From Dyella choica (lineage in GTDB: Bacteria > Pseudomonadota > Gammaproteobacteria > Xanthomonadales > Rhodanobacteraceae), in assembly GCF_003977665.1 (NCBI RefSeq), contig NZ_RYYV01000021.1:1-64000 (forward strand): DNA of 64,000 nt, given 5' to 3'. The notes under the pieces are model-generated. The model did not search any database, was not told where the DNA came from, and worked only from the letters and a program-made list of their open reading frames with translations. The number at the start of each line of letters is the position of its first letter. Within the stretch, counting starts at the first letter, position 1. Below, piece by piece: positions 8,040-17,078 of this stretch. Made by a program: the position numbers and the translations under genes.

Positions 8040-8072
8040 CTCCCTGCTTTTGACCACTCAGGACAAGCCCGC

Positions 8073-11000
8073 TCAGAACCGCCACGACAGGCCGGCGTTG
8101 AGGAAATCGTCGTGCACGTGGCCGGTCAGCGAGCCCTGGTAGCTGACGTCGAACAGTACCGATTTGCCGAAATTCATCTGCACCCCGGCCTGCGCTTTCA
8201 ACCAGGCGCTTGGCACGCTGTTGCCACTTACCAGGAAACTGGCGCCAGGCGCATCGACGAAGGCCACCTGTGTTTGCGGCCGGCGATCGCCCCAGGCACC
8301 TGCTTCGGCCAAACCCAGGTACGGCTTGATGGTGGTCGTGCCGGTCTGGAACGTCGTGCCCAGCTTCACACCCAGGTCGCCATCGTAGCGAGTCTGGTCT
8401 ATGTGGCCGTAACTAAGCGCCAGTGCGTTGCTGGAGGACTCGGCGTAGGACTGCTGCCAGGACCTCGCCGCCGCGAATTCGGCATACGGCTGCACGAACC
8501 AGCCATGGGCGAGCCGGATGTCGAAGCCCGAGGCGACCTGCAGGGCCAAGGCGTTGGCATTGGGCTTGCCGCTCACTGTCTGCATGCCGCCGGTGCCGAG
8601 GACCATGGTACGGTCGGCACGGCTCCAGCCGTTGACGTAGCTCAGCACACCGCCGATGAACCAGGATCCGCGCTGGTAGGCCCCGTAGGCGGCTAACAGG
8701 TTGTAGTCCGAGTGCACGCTGGAGGACAGCGCCGGGGTGCGAGTGTCGACGTTGCTGTGGCCCAACGCGAAGCCCAGCTTGGACTGTTCGCCCAACGCGA
8801 CTTCACCGCCCAAGGCAATGCCGTTGCCGTCAAAGCGGTTGCTCTGGAACTCGCCATTAACTCGCGTGCCGATATCGGTGGCCTGCACCCATACACGATG
8901 ATCGCCCACGTCCTTGCCGAGATGGCGGCAGCCGGCCGGGTCGGCCTGCCCGTCCAGGCAGCCAGGTGCGTCGAGCATCTGCTCGCCGACCGCAGCCTGG
9001 AAGCGGTCGCCGGCCAGGTTGATCGCGCGCGCCGAAGCCACGCTGCTTTCACCGGAGATGGCCTCCAGGTTTACCGGCACATTGCCGCTGGCGGCGCTGC
9101 CCAGTGCTGAGAGCATGCTTGCGGACGCTGTGTACTGCAGGCCGTTGAGCGCCTGGCCCACCGCATACTGGTTGCGGTTGCCGGTTGCTGCCGTCCAGTT
9201 TTGCGGGTTGAGGATTTCCAGCGACACGTTGCCCAGGTACTCCACTCGCGCCATCAGCGCGGGTTGCACCGAGGCCGGCACCGGCTGGGATTGGTTGGGA
9301 GTCGGCTGCATCGAAGCAAGGTTCACCCAGGCAGTGGGGCCTGATGCGCTGCTGGCATTGGCGAATTGGCCAATCAAGCTGCCGGCGCTCAGCAAGTTGT
9401 AGCTGCTGTAGAACGGCGCCGGCGTGGAAGTCGGGGCCAACAGCAGTTTCAGACCGCCGATGTTGGCCTGGCCAGTTACCGTCAGATGCGTGTTCTGCCC
9501 GCTGGCCCCATACGAGAACAGCAGTGTGCCGCCTTGGTTGGCCAGGCTGCCCACCGTCAGCGTAGTGCCGTTGGCACTTCCCGGCGCCACCAGGCCACCC
9601 AGCACGTTGAGCTGGCCGGAGGCCGAACCCGCGCCGGTCAGCGTCGCGCCGGAGTTCAGTGCGACATTGTTGAGCACCGAGCCGTTCAGGACTACAGCAC
9701 CGGCATTGATGGTGGTGCCGCCGGTGTAGCTGGCGTTGCCGGTAATAGTGAGCGTACCTGTGCCGTACTTGATCAGCGGGCGGTTACCCGTAAGCAAGGA
9801 CGAATCCGGGTTGGAGTCGTTGTTGGCCAGGCCAAACTGCAACACCGTGGCGCTGGCGTAGTTGCTGGTGACGTCGTACAACATCCAGGCACCGCGGCCG
9901 TAAGTGCCGATGGCCATCGCGTCGAGCCCGGGTTGATAGTCGATCTGGGTGATCTGCACATTCGGCAGTCCATTGCCCAGCCTGCGCCAGTTGCTGAGAT
10001 TGCCATTCGCATCGCTGTCGGCCGAAACCAGCGGATTGCCGGCATTGGCCGCCGAATTCATGCCGCCGACCAGCAGCGCATTGACGCCGTTGCTGTTGAT
10101 GAAGGCCAGTGCATCCGGACGAATGAAGTTCGCCGGCAGGTTCGCGGTGAGATCCTTGCCGGTGGTGCCGCCATCGACCGTGCCCCACAGAAAGCCATTG
10201 CCATCCTTGCCCGGCGCCGCAGCGAAGAATCGGCTCTGACTGCGCGGATCGAACAACACCGCGTTGGGGGCGTGCATCGCCACCGGATAAGCAAACACCG
10301 GCTGCAGATTGATGCTGCTCAACGAGGTTCCGGTGCTGGCGAACAAGCGTGCGTAATTGCCGCTTACCGGATCCTGGTACAGGTAAGTACCTGCCAGCAA
10401 GGCGTAGGTGTTGTCGTTGGTACCGAAGTCCAGGGCCGAAACGAAACCGCTATTGCCCGCGAAGTACGAGGGCAAGATCTGATAGCAGCCCTGCGAGCAG
10501 GCGGTGTCGCCGGCAACGTAGGGCGTCGGCGCCACATTGAAGTTGTCCTGCGACACCATCACGCCCGGCGTTACACCCGTAGCCATCAGGCTGTGGTCGA
10601 TGTGGTTGAGCACGAACGGATTGACGAAGTTGATCGTGTTCTTGTCCAGCTCGACGACGTTGGTGCCCACGTACTGGTTCGCCACGGTGGCGAACTGGCC
10701 AGTGCTGTCCGGCGCGAAGTACAAGTCCGTACTCACCGGCAAGTTGGGCAAGCTGGCGATCACGTTGCCCTTGGCGTCGGTCCAGGGCACGGTGTTGACG
10801 TAGTTACCCTTGGCGTCGGTCTCGTAGCGGGTCAGGCCGCCGAGGTATTGGCTGGCCACATAGGTGTAGCTATAGCCGGGCGTGCTCTGGCCGTTGATCA
10901 CCGCCAGCGAACCGTCACCGCCGCCGATCTGCTGGTAGATCGAAGAATGGCCGGGCAACTGCCGCGCGGCACCATTGTCCTGCGCAGCCAGCGCGATCTG

Positions 11001-12497
11001 CCCGGTGTTGGGATCCAGCGCAAGGCTGTAGATCTCCAGTGCCTGGCGGCCGTTGTTCAGTCCGCGCCAGACGCCGTTGTCACTGGAAGGATTGGTGCGC
11101 GAGTAAAGGCCGCCGTCCGTGCTCATCAACAGGTTGCCGTGGCCGTCGAAGGCGAACGCGCGCGCATCCGGATGCACGGTGGAATGGTCGCTGGTGTAGT
11201 TGTCGGTGAGCGGCGCGTAAGTGATCGTGCCGTCGGCGTTCACCACAACACGAATGGCCGAAACGCCTTCAAAAGTACTGCCGGTGACGTTGTCATAGCG
11301 GCCATCGCCGGCGACGTAGACCACATTCGGATGCTGGGGATCGATCGCCACCAGCGAGTTGGTCATCGCCTGGCCGCCCTGGTTGATCGCCACGCCGGGA
11401 AGCACTTCACCGTAGCGCTTGAGCTGGTAGGCGCCAGCGCGCGAAACACCCCCACTTTCGTTGGACACTGTGCCAGCGGCCAGCGAAGGGCTCAGATCCA
11501 CCCAGCTCTTGCCGCCATTCGACGACAGGAAAGCGTTGTTGAGCTGGCCCAGCGCCATGTTGACCACACCGACCACTACCGAGCCGTTCGGGCCGGCTGC
11601 CACACGCAGCATGGTGGGCGTATTGGCGTTGATGGAGCCGTTGGCGTTGGCCGCGCTGAAAATCGGGCTCCATGTTTTGCCACCGTCGCCGCTGGTATAC
11701 ACCGCGGTATTGCTGGTGCCGGAGACGCCTACATAAAAGCGGTTCGGATCGGTGGGATCGCCCACCAGCGCCGAGGTGGGGCCCGGCGGCAGTCCCGAGC
11801 CGGCGATCTGGTCCACGCGGGTGAAAGTCTTGCCGCCATCCGCGCTGCGGTACAGGCCGGTGTTCGGCCCGTTGGGCTTTTCGCCTTCCTCCTCGAAGCC
11901 GGCCGCCATGATCACCTGGCCGCGAGCGACCACATTGAGCATGCTCACGTCAGGCAGCGAACCCTGGCCGATAGCGTTCCAGCTCTTGCCGCCGTCACTG
12001 GAGTACAGCAGGCCCTGGTTGGTCAGGCCGCCACGATCGAAGTGCGTGCCGGTGGCGCCGTTGGTCGTGCTGCCTATGCTGGCCACGAGCGTGTTGCCGC
12101 TGGCATCGGTGGTATCGAAACTGATATTGGAGACGGCCAGCGAACCCAGACTGTCGGTCATCGCGGCCCAGCTCTTGCCGCCGTCCGCGCTGCGGAAGAT
12201 GCCGCCGCTGGGCGAGCTGACCAGCATCAGCTGTGCATTGAACGGATTCACGGCGATCGACTGGATCGCACCCGACTGCGTGGCGTAGTACGGCACCGTG
12301 TTGGTGGGCTGGCCCGGCTGCGGATTGTCGCCGCCATTCATGAGAAAGGACGGCCCGGACTCCACTCCCGGCCCCGCGGGCACGAATGTCTGCGCGTGCG
12401 CGGACCAGGATGCGGCAAGCGCGACGGCGATCATCGCCGTCAGCAGCCTGGGCGTATTCGAATGGCCGGCCGAACGCCGGGTACTACGTGCTTTCAT
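8073..12497 (-). CDS. Autotransporter with sortilin/BNR-like propeller passenger
   Basis: A 1474-aa type V secretion protein. The signal peptide covers residues 1-36 (LLTAMIAVALAASWSAHA). Residues about 80-880 carry repeated Asp-box motifs (SADGGKSW, SSDGGKSW, SADGGKTF, SGDGGKTW, SSNGGKSW), as in sortilin/VPS10 and BNR propellers of sialidases and xyloglucanases. Residues about 920-1010 hold an autotransporter-associated beta repeat (GTLTITGNASYTGGTTINAG) leading to the linker. The last 250 residues form the outer-membrane barrel, ending GLSWRF with the required terminal Phe. The passenger may bind or cleave glycans, but no catalytic residue set is evident. AGGGGGG precedes the ATG. A long reading frame on the opposite strand (9366-12653) is a codon-bias shadow. 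Confidence 0.93.
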   Translation of the reverse strand: MKARSTRRSAGHSNTPRLLTAMIAVALAASWSAHAQTFVPAGPGVESGPSFLMNGGDNPQPGQPTNTVPYYATQSGAIQSIAVNPFNAQLMLVSSPSGGIFRSADGGKSWAAMTDSLGSLAVSNISFDTTDASGNTLVASIGSTTNGATGTHFDRGGLTNQGLLYSSDGGKSWNAIGQGSLPDVSMLNVVARGQVIMAAGFEEEGEKPNGPNTGLYRSADGGKTFTRVDQIAGSGLPPGPTSALVGDPTDPNRFYVGVSGTSNTAVYTSGDGGKTWSPIFSAANANGSINANTPTMLRVAAGPNGSVVVGVVNMALGQLNNAFLSSNGGKSWVDLSPSLAAGTVSNESGGVSRAGAYQLKRYGEVLPGVAINQGGQAMTNSLVAIDPQHPNVVYVAGDGRYDNVTGSTFEGVSAIRVVVNADGTITYAPLTDNYTSDHSTVHPDARAFAFDGHGNLLMSTDGGLYSRTNPSSDNGVWRGLNNGRQALEIYSLALDPNTGQIALAAQDNGAARQLPGHSSIYQQIGGGDGSLAVINGQSTPGYSYTYVASQYLGGLTRYETDAKGNYVNTVPWTDAKGNVIASLPNLPVSTDLYFAPDSTGQFATVANQYVGTNVVELDKNTINFVNPFVLNHIDHSLMATGVTPGVMVSQDNFNVAPTPYVAGDTACSQGCYQILPSYFAGNSGFVSALDFGTNDNTYALLAGTYLYQDPVSGNYARLFASTGTSLSSINLQPVFAYPVAMHAPNAVLFDPRSQSRFFAAAPGKDGNGFLWGTVDGGTTGKDLTANLPANFIRPDALAFINSNGVNALLVGGMNSAANAGNPLVSADSDANGNLSNWRRLGNGLPNVQITQIDYQPGLDAMAIGTYGRGAWMLYDVTSNYASATVLQFGLANNDSNPDSSLLTGNRPLIKYGTGTLTITGNASYTGGTTINAGAVVLNGSVLNNVALNSGATLTGAGSASGQLNVLGGLVAPGSANGTTLTVGSLANQGGTLLFSYGASGQNTHLTVTGQANIGGLKLLLAPTSTPAPFYSSYNLLSAGSLIGQFANASSASGPTAWVNLASMQPTPNQSQPVPASVQPALMARVEYLGNVSLEILNPQNWTAATGNRNQYAVGQALNGLQYTASASMLSALGSAASGNVPVNLEAISGESSVASARAINLAGDRFQAAVGEQMLDAPGCLDGQADPAGCRHLGKDVGDHRVWVQATDIGTRVNGEFQSNRFDGNGIALGGEVALGEQSKLGFALGHSNVDTRTPALSSSVHSDYNLLAAYGAYQRGSWFIGGVLSYVNGWSRADRTMVLGTGGMQTVSGKPNANALALQVASGFDIRLAHGWFVQPYAEFAAARSWQQSYAESSSNALALSYGHIDQTRYDGDLGVKLGTTFQTGTTTIKPYLGLAEAGAWGDRRPQTQVAFVDAPGASFLVSGNSVPSAWLKAQAGVQMNFGKSVLFDVSYQGSLTGHVHDDFLNAGLSWRF

Positions 12498-13002
12498 GAT
12501 TCCCCCCTGTTGGGTTTACCGCTTGATGGACTTGTTGATGCGTACGCGGACCACCTTGTGGCGCATAAGACACGCGCCATGACCTGCCCTCCCCGGCGGG
12601 CCGCGCAGAACCTTAGGATGTTTGCAAGATCACCCGCTGACACGACGAAGTGATGCGCGCGTACTGCCGCCATCGACGTCGATATCGAACGAATCGGAAC
12701 GGGTGTCGAAAGGAAATTCGTGCGGCGTGCCCCCGTGAACGCCGACATGCTGCACCACCACAAAGGCCGAAGCGCAGCAGCGCGGCCTGTAGTTCTTTTC
12801 TTTCATTTGTCTCCACCGAGTAACGAAATTCGCACTCCCCGGTTGAATGACGAAATGAAGACAAAAAACCCTACCCTGCCATCCTCTTGGGCTGCCCTAC
12901 GTCAGGGCATAGGCTGGCATGGCAATCCCAACACCGGGGCGCGTGCAAGGCCGGGATTATCAGCCCAGCCTATGCGCTGTCCACGATCGGGGCCGCCCTG
13001 AT
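12498..13002. other. Intergenic region with REP pair
   Basis: No gene supported. The left part must hold the autotransporter promoter (minus strand); no clear -35/-10 pair stands out. The right part holds the REP pair at 12908-12975. Confidence 0.6.
12908..12975. repeat. Diverged REP pair
   Basis: CATAGGCTGGCATGGCAATC at left and AGCCCAGCCTATG at right. Same family as the GTAG REPs, but both heads read ATAG. It lies 28 bp past the cupin stop and does not supply it. Confidence 0.75.
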
Positions 13003-13641
13003 TTACTTCGCGTAATAGCTCGCCGTGCCGTCCATCCAGTCTTGTCGGCCGGGGGCGAAGAAATCGATGTCGACCGTGTCCTCGCTGAACGCGAACTCGT
13101 GCGGCACGTTGGGCGGAAAGATCATGATATCGCCGGCACTCATCGTATAGGCCTTACCTTGCGAGTACACCGTCGCCTTGCCGCTGACGATCCAGGTCAC
13201 CTGTTCGTTGGCATGGTGATGAAGCGGTACGACGGCGCCTTTCTTGGCGGTCCATTTGACGAACGTGGATTCCTTTCCATACAGGTATTGCCGCTCAAGG
13301 AGCGGGGACATTTTCTCGCTGGGCACGCTGTCAAGTTGATAGAACTCGGGCAAGGTGACCATGTGATCGCTGATTCCCGCGATCAGCCCCTTGCCGGGCG
13401 CATCCTCGATCGCCGCCATGTGCGTCGCCGATGCCTGTCCCTGCACAGCGGGAGCGGCTGGTTGAGCGTGAGCAAGCGCCCCTACGAAAAGCATGGCGAT
13501 GGTGCCGGGCACGTCCTGGGTTGCCGCGTTGTGCATCGCGAATGTGTGTCCCCGCGCAGCGGGAGCGGCTTGTTGAGCACTGACAACCACCGCAGAGAGA
13601 GCCAGGGCAGCGGCGATATAGACCAAATGGATACGGCGCAT
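13003..13641 (-). CDS. Secreted cupin-domain protein with duplicated N-terminus
   Basis: A 212-aa periplasmic single-domain cupin. The metal-binding motif is in residues about 140-190: PLHHHANEQVTWIVSG (His-His-Glu set) and AGDIMIFPPNVPHEF (second His). The N-terminus is odd: a normal signal peptide (IAAALALSAVVVSAQQ) is followed by AAPAARGHTFAMHNAATQDVP, then a second signal-like stretch (IAMLFVGALAHAQ) and a second related segment (AAPAVQGQASATHMAAIEDAP). This looks like an internal duplication of signal peptide plus leader. Enzymatic role (dioxygenase, isomerase or sensor) cannot be told. Confidence 0.85.
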   Translation of the reverse strand: MRRIHLVYIAAALALSAVVVSAQQAAPAARGHTFAMHNAATQDVPGTIAMLFVGALAHAQPAAPAVQGQASATHMAAIEDAPGKGLIAGISDHMVTLPEFYQLDSVPSEKMSPLLERQYLYGKESTFVKWTAKKGAVVPLHHHANEQVTWIVSGKATVYSQGKAYTMSAGDIMIFPPNVPHEFAFSEDTVDIDFFAPGRQDWMDGTASYYAK

Positions 13642-13999
13642 GATTTCCTCGAACGAAGTGAACTAGGGTTGGCCTCGCTCGGATGCATCGTAGAGAACGC
13701 CCTGCGAGTGATGCACAGCTACGGCTCGAGGCTACCGTGCAAGCGTAGTGGGCCGTGCCTGCGTGATCGCTGGGATTTGTCTTAATTCCAATTGAGCATT
13801 CCGCTTACTCCGATGCCCAGACAACACCTACACCAAGCTCCGTATGACATGCCGTGATCACGACGAACAGGATGCCGGGCCATAAGCCCTTTCGCACCTG
13901 GCAGGTAACCTTCGATCACGTACCAGCGAAGGAGGAGAAAGCAAGCCATCCGAAGGTGTCTGCGTCGCCTCGCTTGACTTGCTTACGTCCTGGATCAAA
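13642..13999. other. Intergenic region, divergent promoters
   Basis: The gap between the divergent cupin gene and the copper-efflux operon. Promoters for both must lie here. I see no convincing CueR- or CusR-type dyad and no gene. Confidence 0.5.
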
Positions 14000-14410
14000 A
14001 TGATCAACGCCATGCGCATGCGTCTCCGCCGCCGTCATCGTCGTGTCCTGTGGATCGGGATGGCGCTGTTTTGCCTGCTGTTCCAGCAGGTGGCGATGGC
14101 AGGATACGTTTGCAATCTGGAAACGCAGCGCTCGGCTGCGCTGACCGGTACTTGCGCGGAGATGGCGGCGAATCAGCATGGCTACGCACACGCCCATGCG
14201 GATCCGCGCTGCACCGAACACTGTGCGCCCAGCCAAGCCGCGCAGTCCGCTGACCATGCACCGACGGTGCCGCCGCTGATTCTTTCAGCGCTGTCCCTGC
14301 CCTCATCGGGCGCGATGGCCATCGCGCCCAAACAGGCATGCTTGGACGATCCTTTGCAGCACCGGCTGGAACCACCGCCCATGCTGCGTTTCTGTACCCT
14401 GCTGATCTAG
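14000..14410 (+). CDS. Small Cys/His-rich secreted protein ahead of copper efflux genes
   Basis: About 136 aa from MINAMRMRLRRRHRRVLWIG. A basic N-terminus plus hydrophobic MALFCLLFQQVAMA forms a signal peptide. The mature part carries possible metal ligands (VCNLE, GTCAEM, HGYAHAHADPRCTEHC) and ends with a hydrophobic FCTLLI. Small His/Cys proteins of the CopL/DUF2946 kind often precede copper-resistance genes, and this one lies 75 bp before the cusC-like gene. A metal-chaperone or regulatory-leader role is inferred. ATGs at 13979, 14000 and 14012 are all possible. Confidence 0.6.
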   Translation: MINAMRMRLRRRHRRVLWIGMALFCLLFQQVAMAGYVCNLETQRSAALTGTCAEMAANQHGYAHAHADPRCTEHCAPSQAAQSADHAPTVPPLILSALSLPSSGAMAIAPKQACLDDPLQHRLEPPPMLRFCTLLI

Positions 14411-14484
14411 CCCTCGAACGCCGAACCCTCGGTGGCCGCGCTGCTGCGCACGGCCGGCCCTAAGTTTTACGTTCGGAGCTCATC

Positions 14485-15777
14485 ATGGTTTCCCCTAATT
14501 TTGCATTGCGCGCATTGCCTGCGTGTTGGCTGGGCCTGCTCACGGCCCTGGCCCTGTTTCACCCGCTACCGGCGCTTGCCGCCGAACCGAAAGTCGCGGA
14601 TCTGACACTCGATGCCGCGACCGGTCTGGCAGTCGCCCAAGCCCCCCTGCTGCAGGCCCGCAGCGAGCGATGGACCTCGGCGCGCGAAGAAGCCGGCCGC
14701 GCCGGTGCGCTGCCGGATCCGCAACTCAGCGTCGGCATCGACAATCTTGCCGTGCAGGGCCCCGGCGCCTTCACCGCTGGCGGCGACACCATGACCATGC
14801 GCAGCGTCGGTTTCAGCCAGGTGCTGCCTTCACGCAGTTTGCGCCAGGCACAGCGCACTCGGGCCAATGCCGATGCGGACGTCGCAGCGGCATCGGTGCA
14901 GATGACCGACCTCGCGATCCGCCAGCAGACGGCGCAAGCATGGATCGCCGCCTGGGCCGCCATCGAAGAACAGCACATGCTCGGCATGCTGCGCGACGAA
15001 TGGACCATCGACCTCGCCGCGGCCGAAGCTCATTTACGCGGCGGCACAGGCACGGCAGCCGACGTGCTGGCGGTGCGCACGCAGGCCCTGGATCTGGAAA
15101 ACCGCCTCGACGATGCGCGTGCCCGCGAGGCCGCGGCCAGAGCGAGCCTGGCCCGTTGGCTGGGCTCGCCGGTGAGCCAGCCGCTCGCGGCGCCGCCCGA
15201 TTTTTCGCAGCCACGCAAGGACGAACAGACCCTGCTCGCCCATCTCGACGAGCAGGGCGAACTGCTGGATTGGCCGGCGCGCGAACGCGCCGCCGAAGCC
15301 GCGCTGGCCGAGGCGCAGGCTGCCAAGCATCCGGAGTGGAACGTGAGCGCCAGCTATGGCTCACGCACGCGCGGTCTCTCCGACATGCTTACCTTGCAGG
15401 TTGGCGTGAGCCTGCCGCTGTTCACCACCAATCGGCAGGATCGAGGCATCTCCGCACGCGCAGCGGATCTGGATGCGGTGCGCGCCGAGCACGACGATGC
15501 TCGCCGTCAACAAACCGAAGCGGTGCGCTCGGCCTGGGCGCAATGGGAGGCCACCGGCCGGCAAGTACAGCGCCATCTGCAGCAATTGCTGCCGCTGGCG
15601 GACGACCGCGCCAAGCTCGCGCTTGCAGCCTATCGTCGCGGTGGTGATTTACAGCGGCTATTGGAAGCACGCCGCGACGAGCTGAACCACCACCTCGATT
15701 ACGCCCGCATGCTGGCCGACTACGGCCGCGCCTGGGCCACCCTTGCCTATCTGCTGCCCGACGGGAGCAAACCATGA
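14485..15777 (+). CDS. cusC: TolC-family outer membrane channel of metal efflux (CusC/CzcC-like)
   Basis: The 430-aa outer-membrane exit duct of a tripartite RND pump. Signal peptide residues 1-32 (LTALALFHPLPALAA). Two long helical coiled-coil repeats follow, with the GALPDPQLSVGIDNL motif typical of heavy-metal OEPs and the second-half signature VGVSLPLFTTNRQDRGI. GGAG lies 6 bp upstream of the ATG. It overlaps cusB by 4 bp (ATGA), so translation is coupled. Confidence 0.9.
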   Translation: MVSPNFALRALPACWLGLLTALALFHPLPALAAEPKVADLTLDAATGLAVAQAPLLQARSERWTSAREEAGRAGALPDPQLSVGIDNLAVQGPGAFTAGGDTMTMRSVGFSQVLPSRSLRQAQRTRANADADVAAASVQMTDLAIRQQTAQAWIAAWAAIEEQHMLGMLRDEWTIDLAAAEAHLRGGTGTAADVLAVRTQALDLENRLDDARAREAAARASLARWLGSPVSQPLAAPPDFSQPRKDEQTLLAHLDEQGELLDWPARERAAEAALAEAQAAKHPEWNVSASYGSRTRGLSDMLTLQVGVSLPLFTTNRQDRGISARAADLDAVRAEHDDARRQQTEAVRSAWAQWEATGRQVQRHLQQLLPLADDRAKLALAAYRRGGDLQRLLEARRDELNHHLDYARMLADYGRAWATLAYLLPDGSKP

Positions 15778-17078
15778 AGCACCCTGTCCTGTTGCTGTGC
15801 GCGCTGATCGTTGCACCGGCGTTGATCCTGGCCGGCTATATCGCCGGCGTGCGGCATTCGTCACCGCAAGCCTCCACTGCCACGCCTGCGGACAAGCGGG
15901 TGCTCTACTGGTACGACCCGATGATTCCCACCGAGCATCACGACCAGCCGGGCCTGTCGTCGATGGGCATGCAGATGATTCCCAAATATGCCGGCCAGGA
16001 AGACCGCGAAGGCGGCGTGACCATCGCCCCCGAAACCGCGCAGAACCTCGGCTTGCGCACTGCTCTCGTCGAGCAACGTGTGCTTGAGGAAGCCATCAAG
16101 GTGCCTGGCACGATCACCTGGGATCTCGATGAGGCCAGCATAGTGAGCGCACGTGCCGACGGCATCATCACTCGACTCGCGGTGCGCGAGCCCTATTCCT
16201 CGGTGTCGAAAGGCGCGCCTTTGGCAGAGCTGACTGCACCGGCCTGGAGCAGCGCCGTGGCCGAATACACGGCGCTGGGACAGACCCGTTCACCGGATGC
16301 GCAGGCTCTGCGCAGTGCGGCGCGCGAGCGCCTCGCCGTACTGGGCCTGGAAGCCGGTGATCTGCACTCGATCGACCGCAACGGCGCAGTGACCTTGCAC
16401 GCTACGCAGAGCGGTGTGGTCACCCGGATCGAAGTGCGTGAAGGCCAGCGCGTCAACGCGGGCCAAACCTTGATGATGCTCAACGGCCTGGCCAAGGTAT
16501 GGATCGACGCGGCATTGCCGCAAGCGCTGGCAGGTGCCGTACATCCCGGCACACCGGTGTCGGTGAGCGCCGACGCCCTGCCCGGCCGCCGCCTCGCCGG
16601 CACCGTGCAGGCCATGCTGCCCGATCTGGATGGCAGCACGCGCACTCAGCGCGCGCGCATCGTGCTGGCCAATCCCGATGGCGCCCTGAGCCCTGGCATG
16701 TTCGTCCAGGTTGGCCTCCAGCCAACGCCGGGCGAGGCAACACCGATCATTCCGGATGAAGCCCTGATCGCCACCGGCGAGCAGGCACGCGTGATCGTGG
16801 CCGATGACGGCAACCGCTTTCATCCGGTGGCGGTACGTACCGGTCGCTCTGCCGGCGGCTACACGCAAATCCTCGCCGGACTCAGGGCGGGCCAGCGCAT
16901 CGTGCTGTCAGGCCAGTTCCTGATCGATTCCGAAGCAAGCCTGTCCGGCGCCCTGGAACGGCTGAGCGATCCCGATGGTTCGTCCACGGACAACAACGAT
17001 CGTATGAGCATGCCGATGGACGACATGCCAGCCCATCCAGGCAGCAGCCCGGCGATGTCAAAGGGAGCGCAACGATGA
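15774..17078 (+). CDS. cusB: Periplasmic adaptor of copper/silver efflux (CusB-like)
   Basis: A 434-aa membrane-fusion protein bridging the RND pump and the channel. An N-terminal membrane anchor ([20 protein letters not shown]) is followed by the heavy-metal-binding domain [26 protein letters not shown], which has the Met residues used for Cu(I)/Ag(I). The hairpin, lipoyl and beta-barrel regions follow ([35 protein letters not shown]). The C-terminus is Met-rich ([13 protein letters not shown]). The Met ligands favour copper/silver over zinc/cobalt. It overlaps cusA by 4 bp. Confidence 0.92.
   Translation: MKHPVLLLCALIVAPALILAGYIAGVRHSSPQASTATPADKRVLYWYDPMIPTEHHDQPGLSSMGMQMIPKYAGQEDREGGVTIAPETAQNLGLRTALVEQRVLEEAIKVPGTITWDLDEASIVSARADGIITRLAVREPYSSVSKGAPLAELTAPAWSSAVAEYTALGQTRSPDAQALRSAARERLAVLGLEAGDLHSIDRNGAVTLHATQSGVVTRIEVREGQRVNAGQTLMMLNGLAKVWIDAALPQALAGAVHPGTPVSVSADALPGRRLAGTVQAMLPDLDGSTRTQRARIVLANPDGALSPGMFVQVGLQPTPGEATPIIPDEALIATGEQARVIVADDGNRFHPVAVRTGRSAGGYTQILAGLRAGQRIVLSGQFLIDSEASLSGALERLSDPDGSSTDNNDRMSMPMDDMPAHPGSSPAMSKGAQR

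Noticed and set aside
9366-12653. 1095-aa open frame on the plus strand
   Set aside because: It lies fully opposite the autotransporter, has no domain pattern, and its composition (Arg/His/Gln-rich) is typical of an antisense shadow in high-GC DNA.
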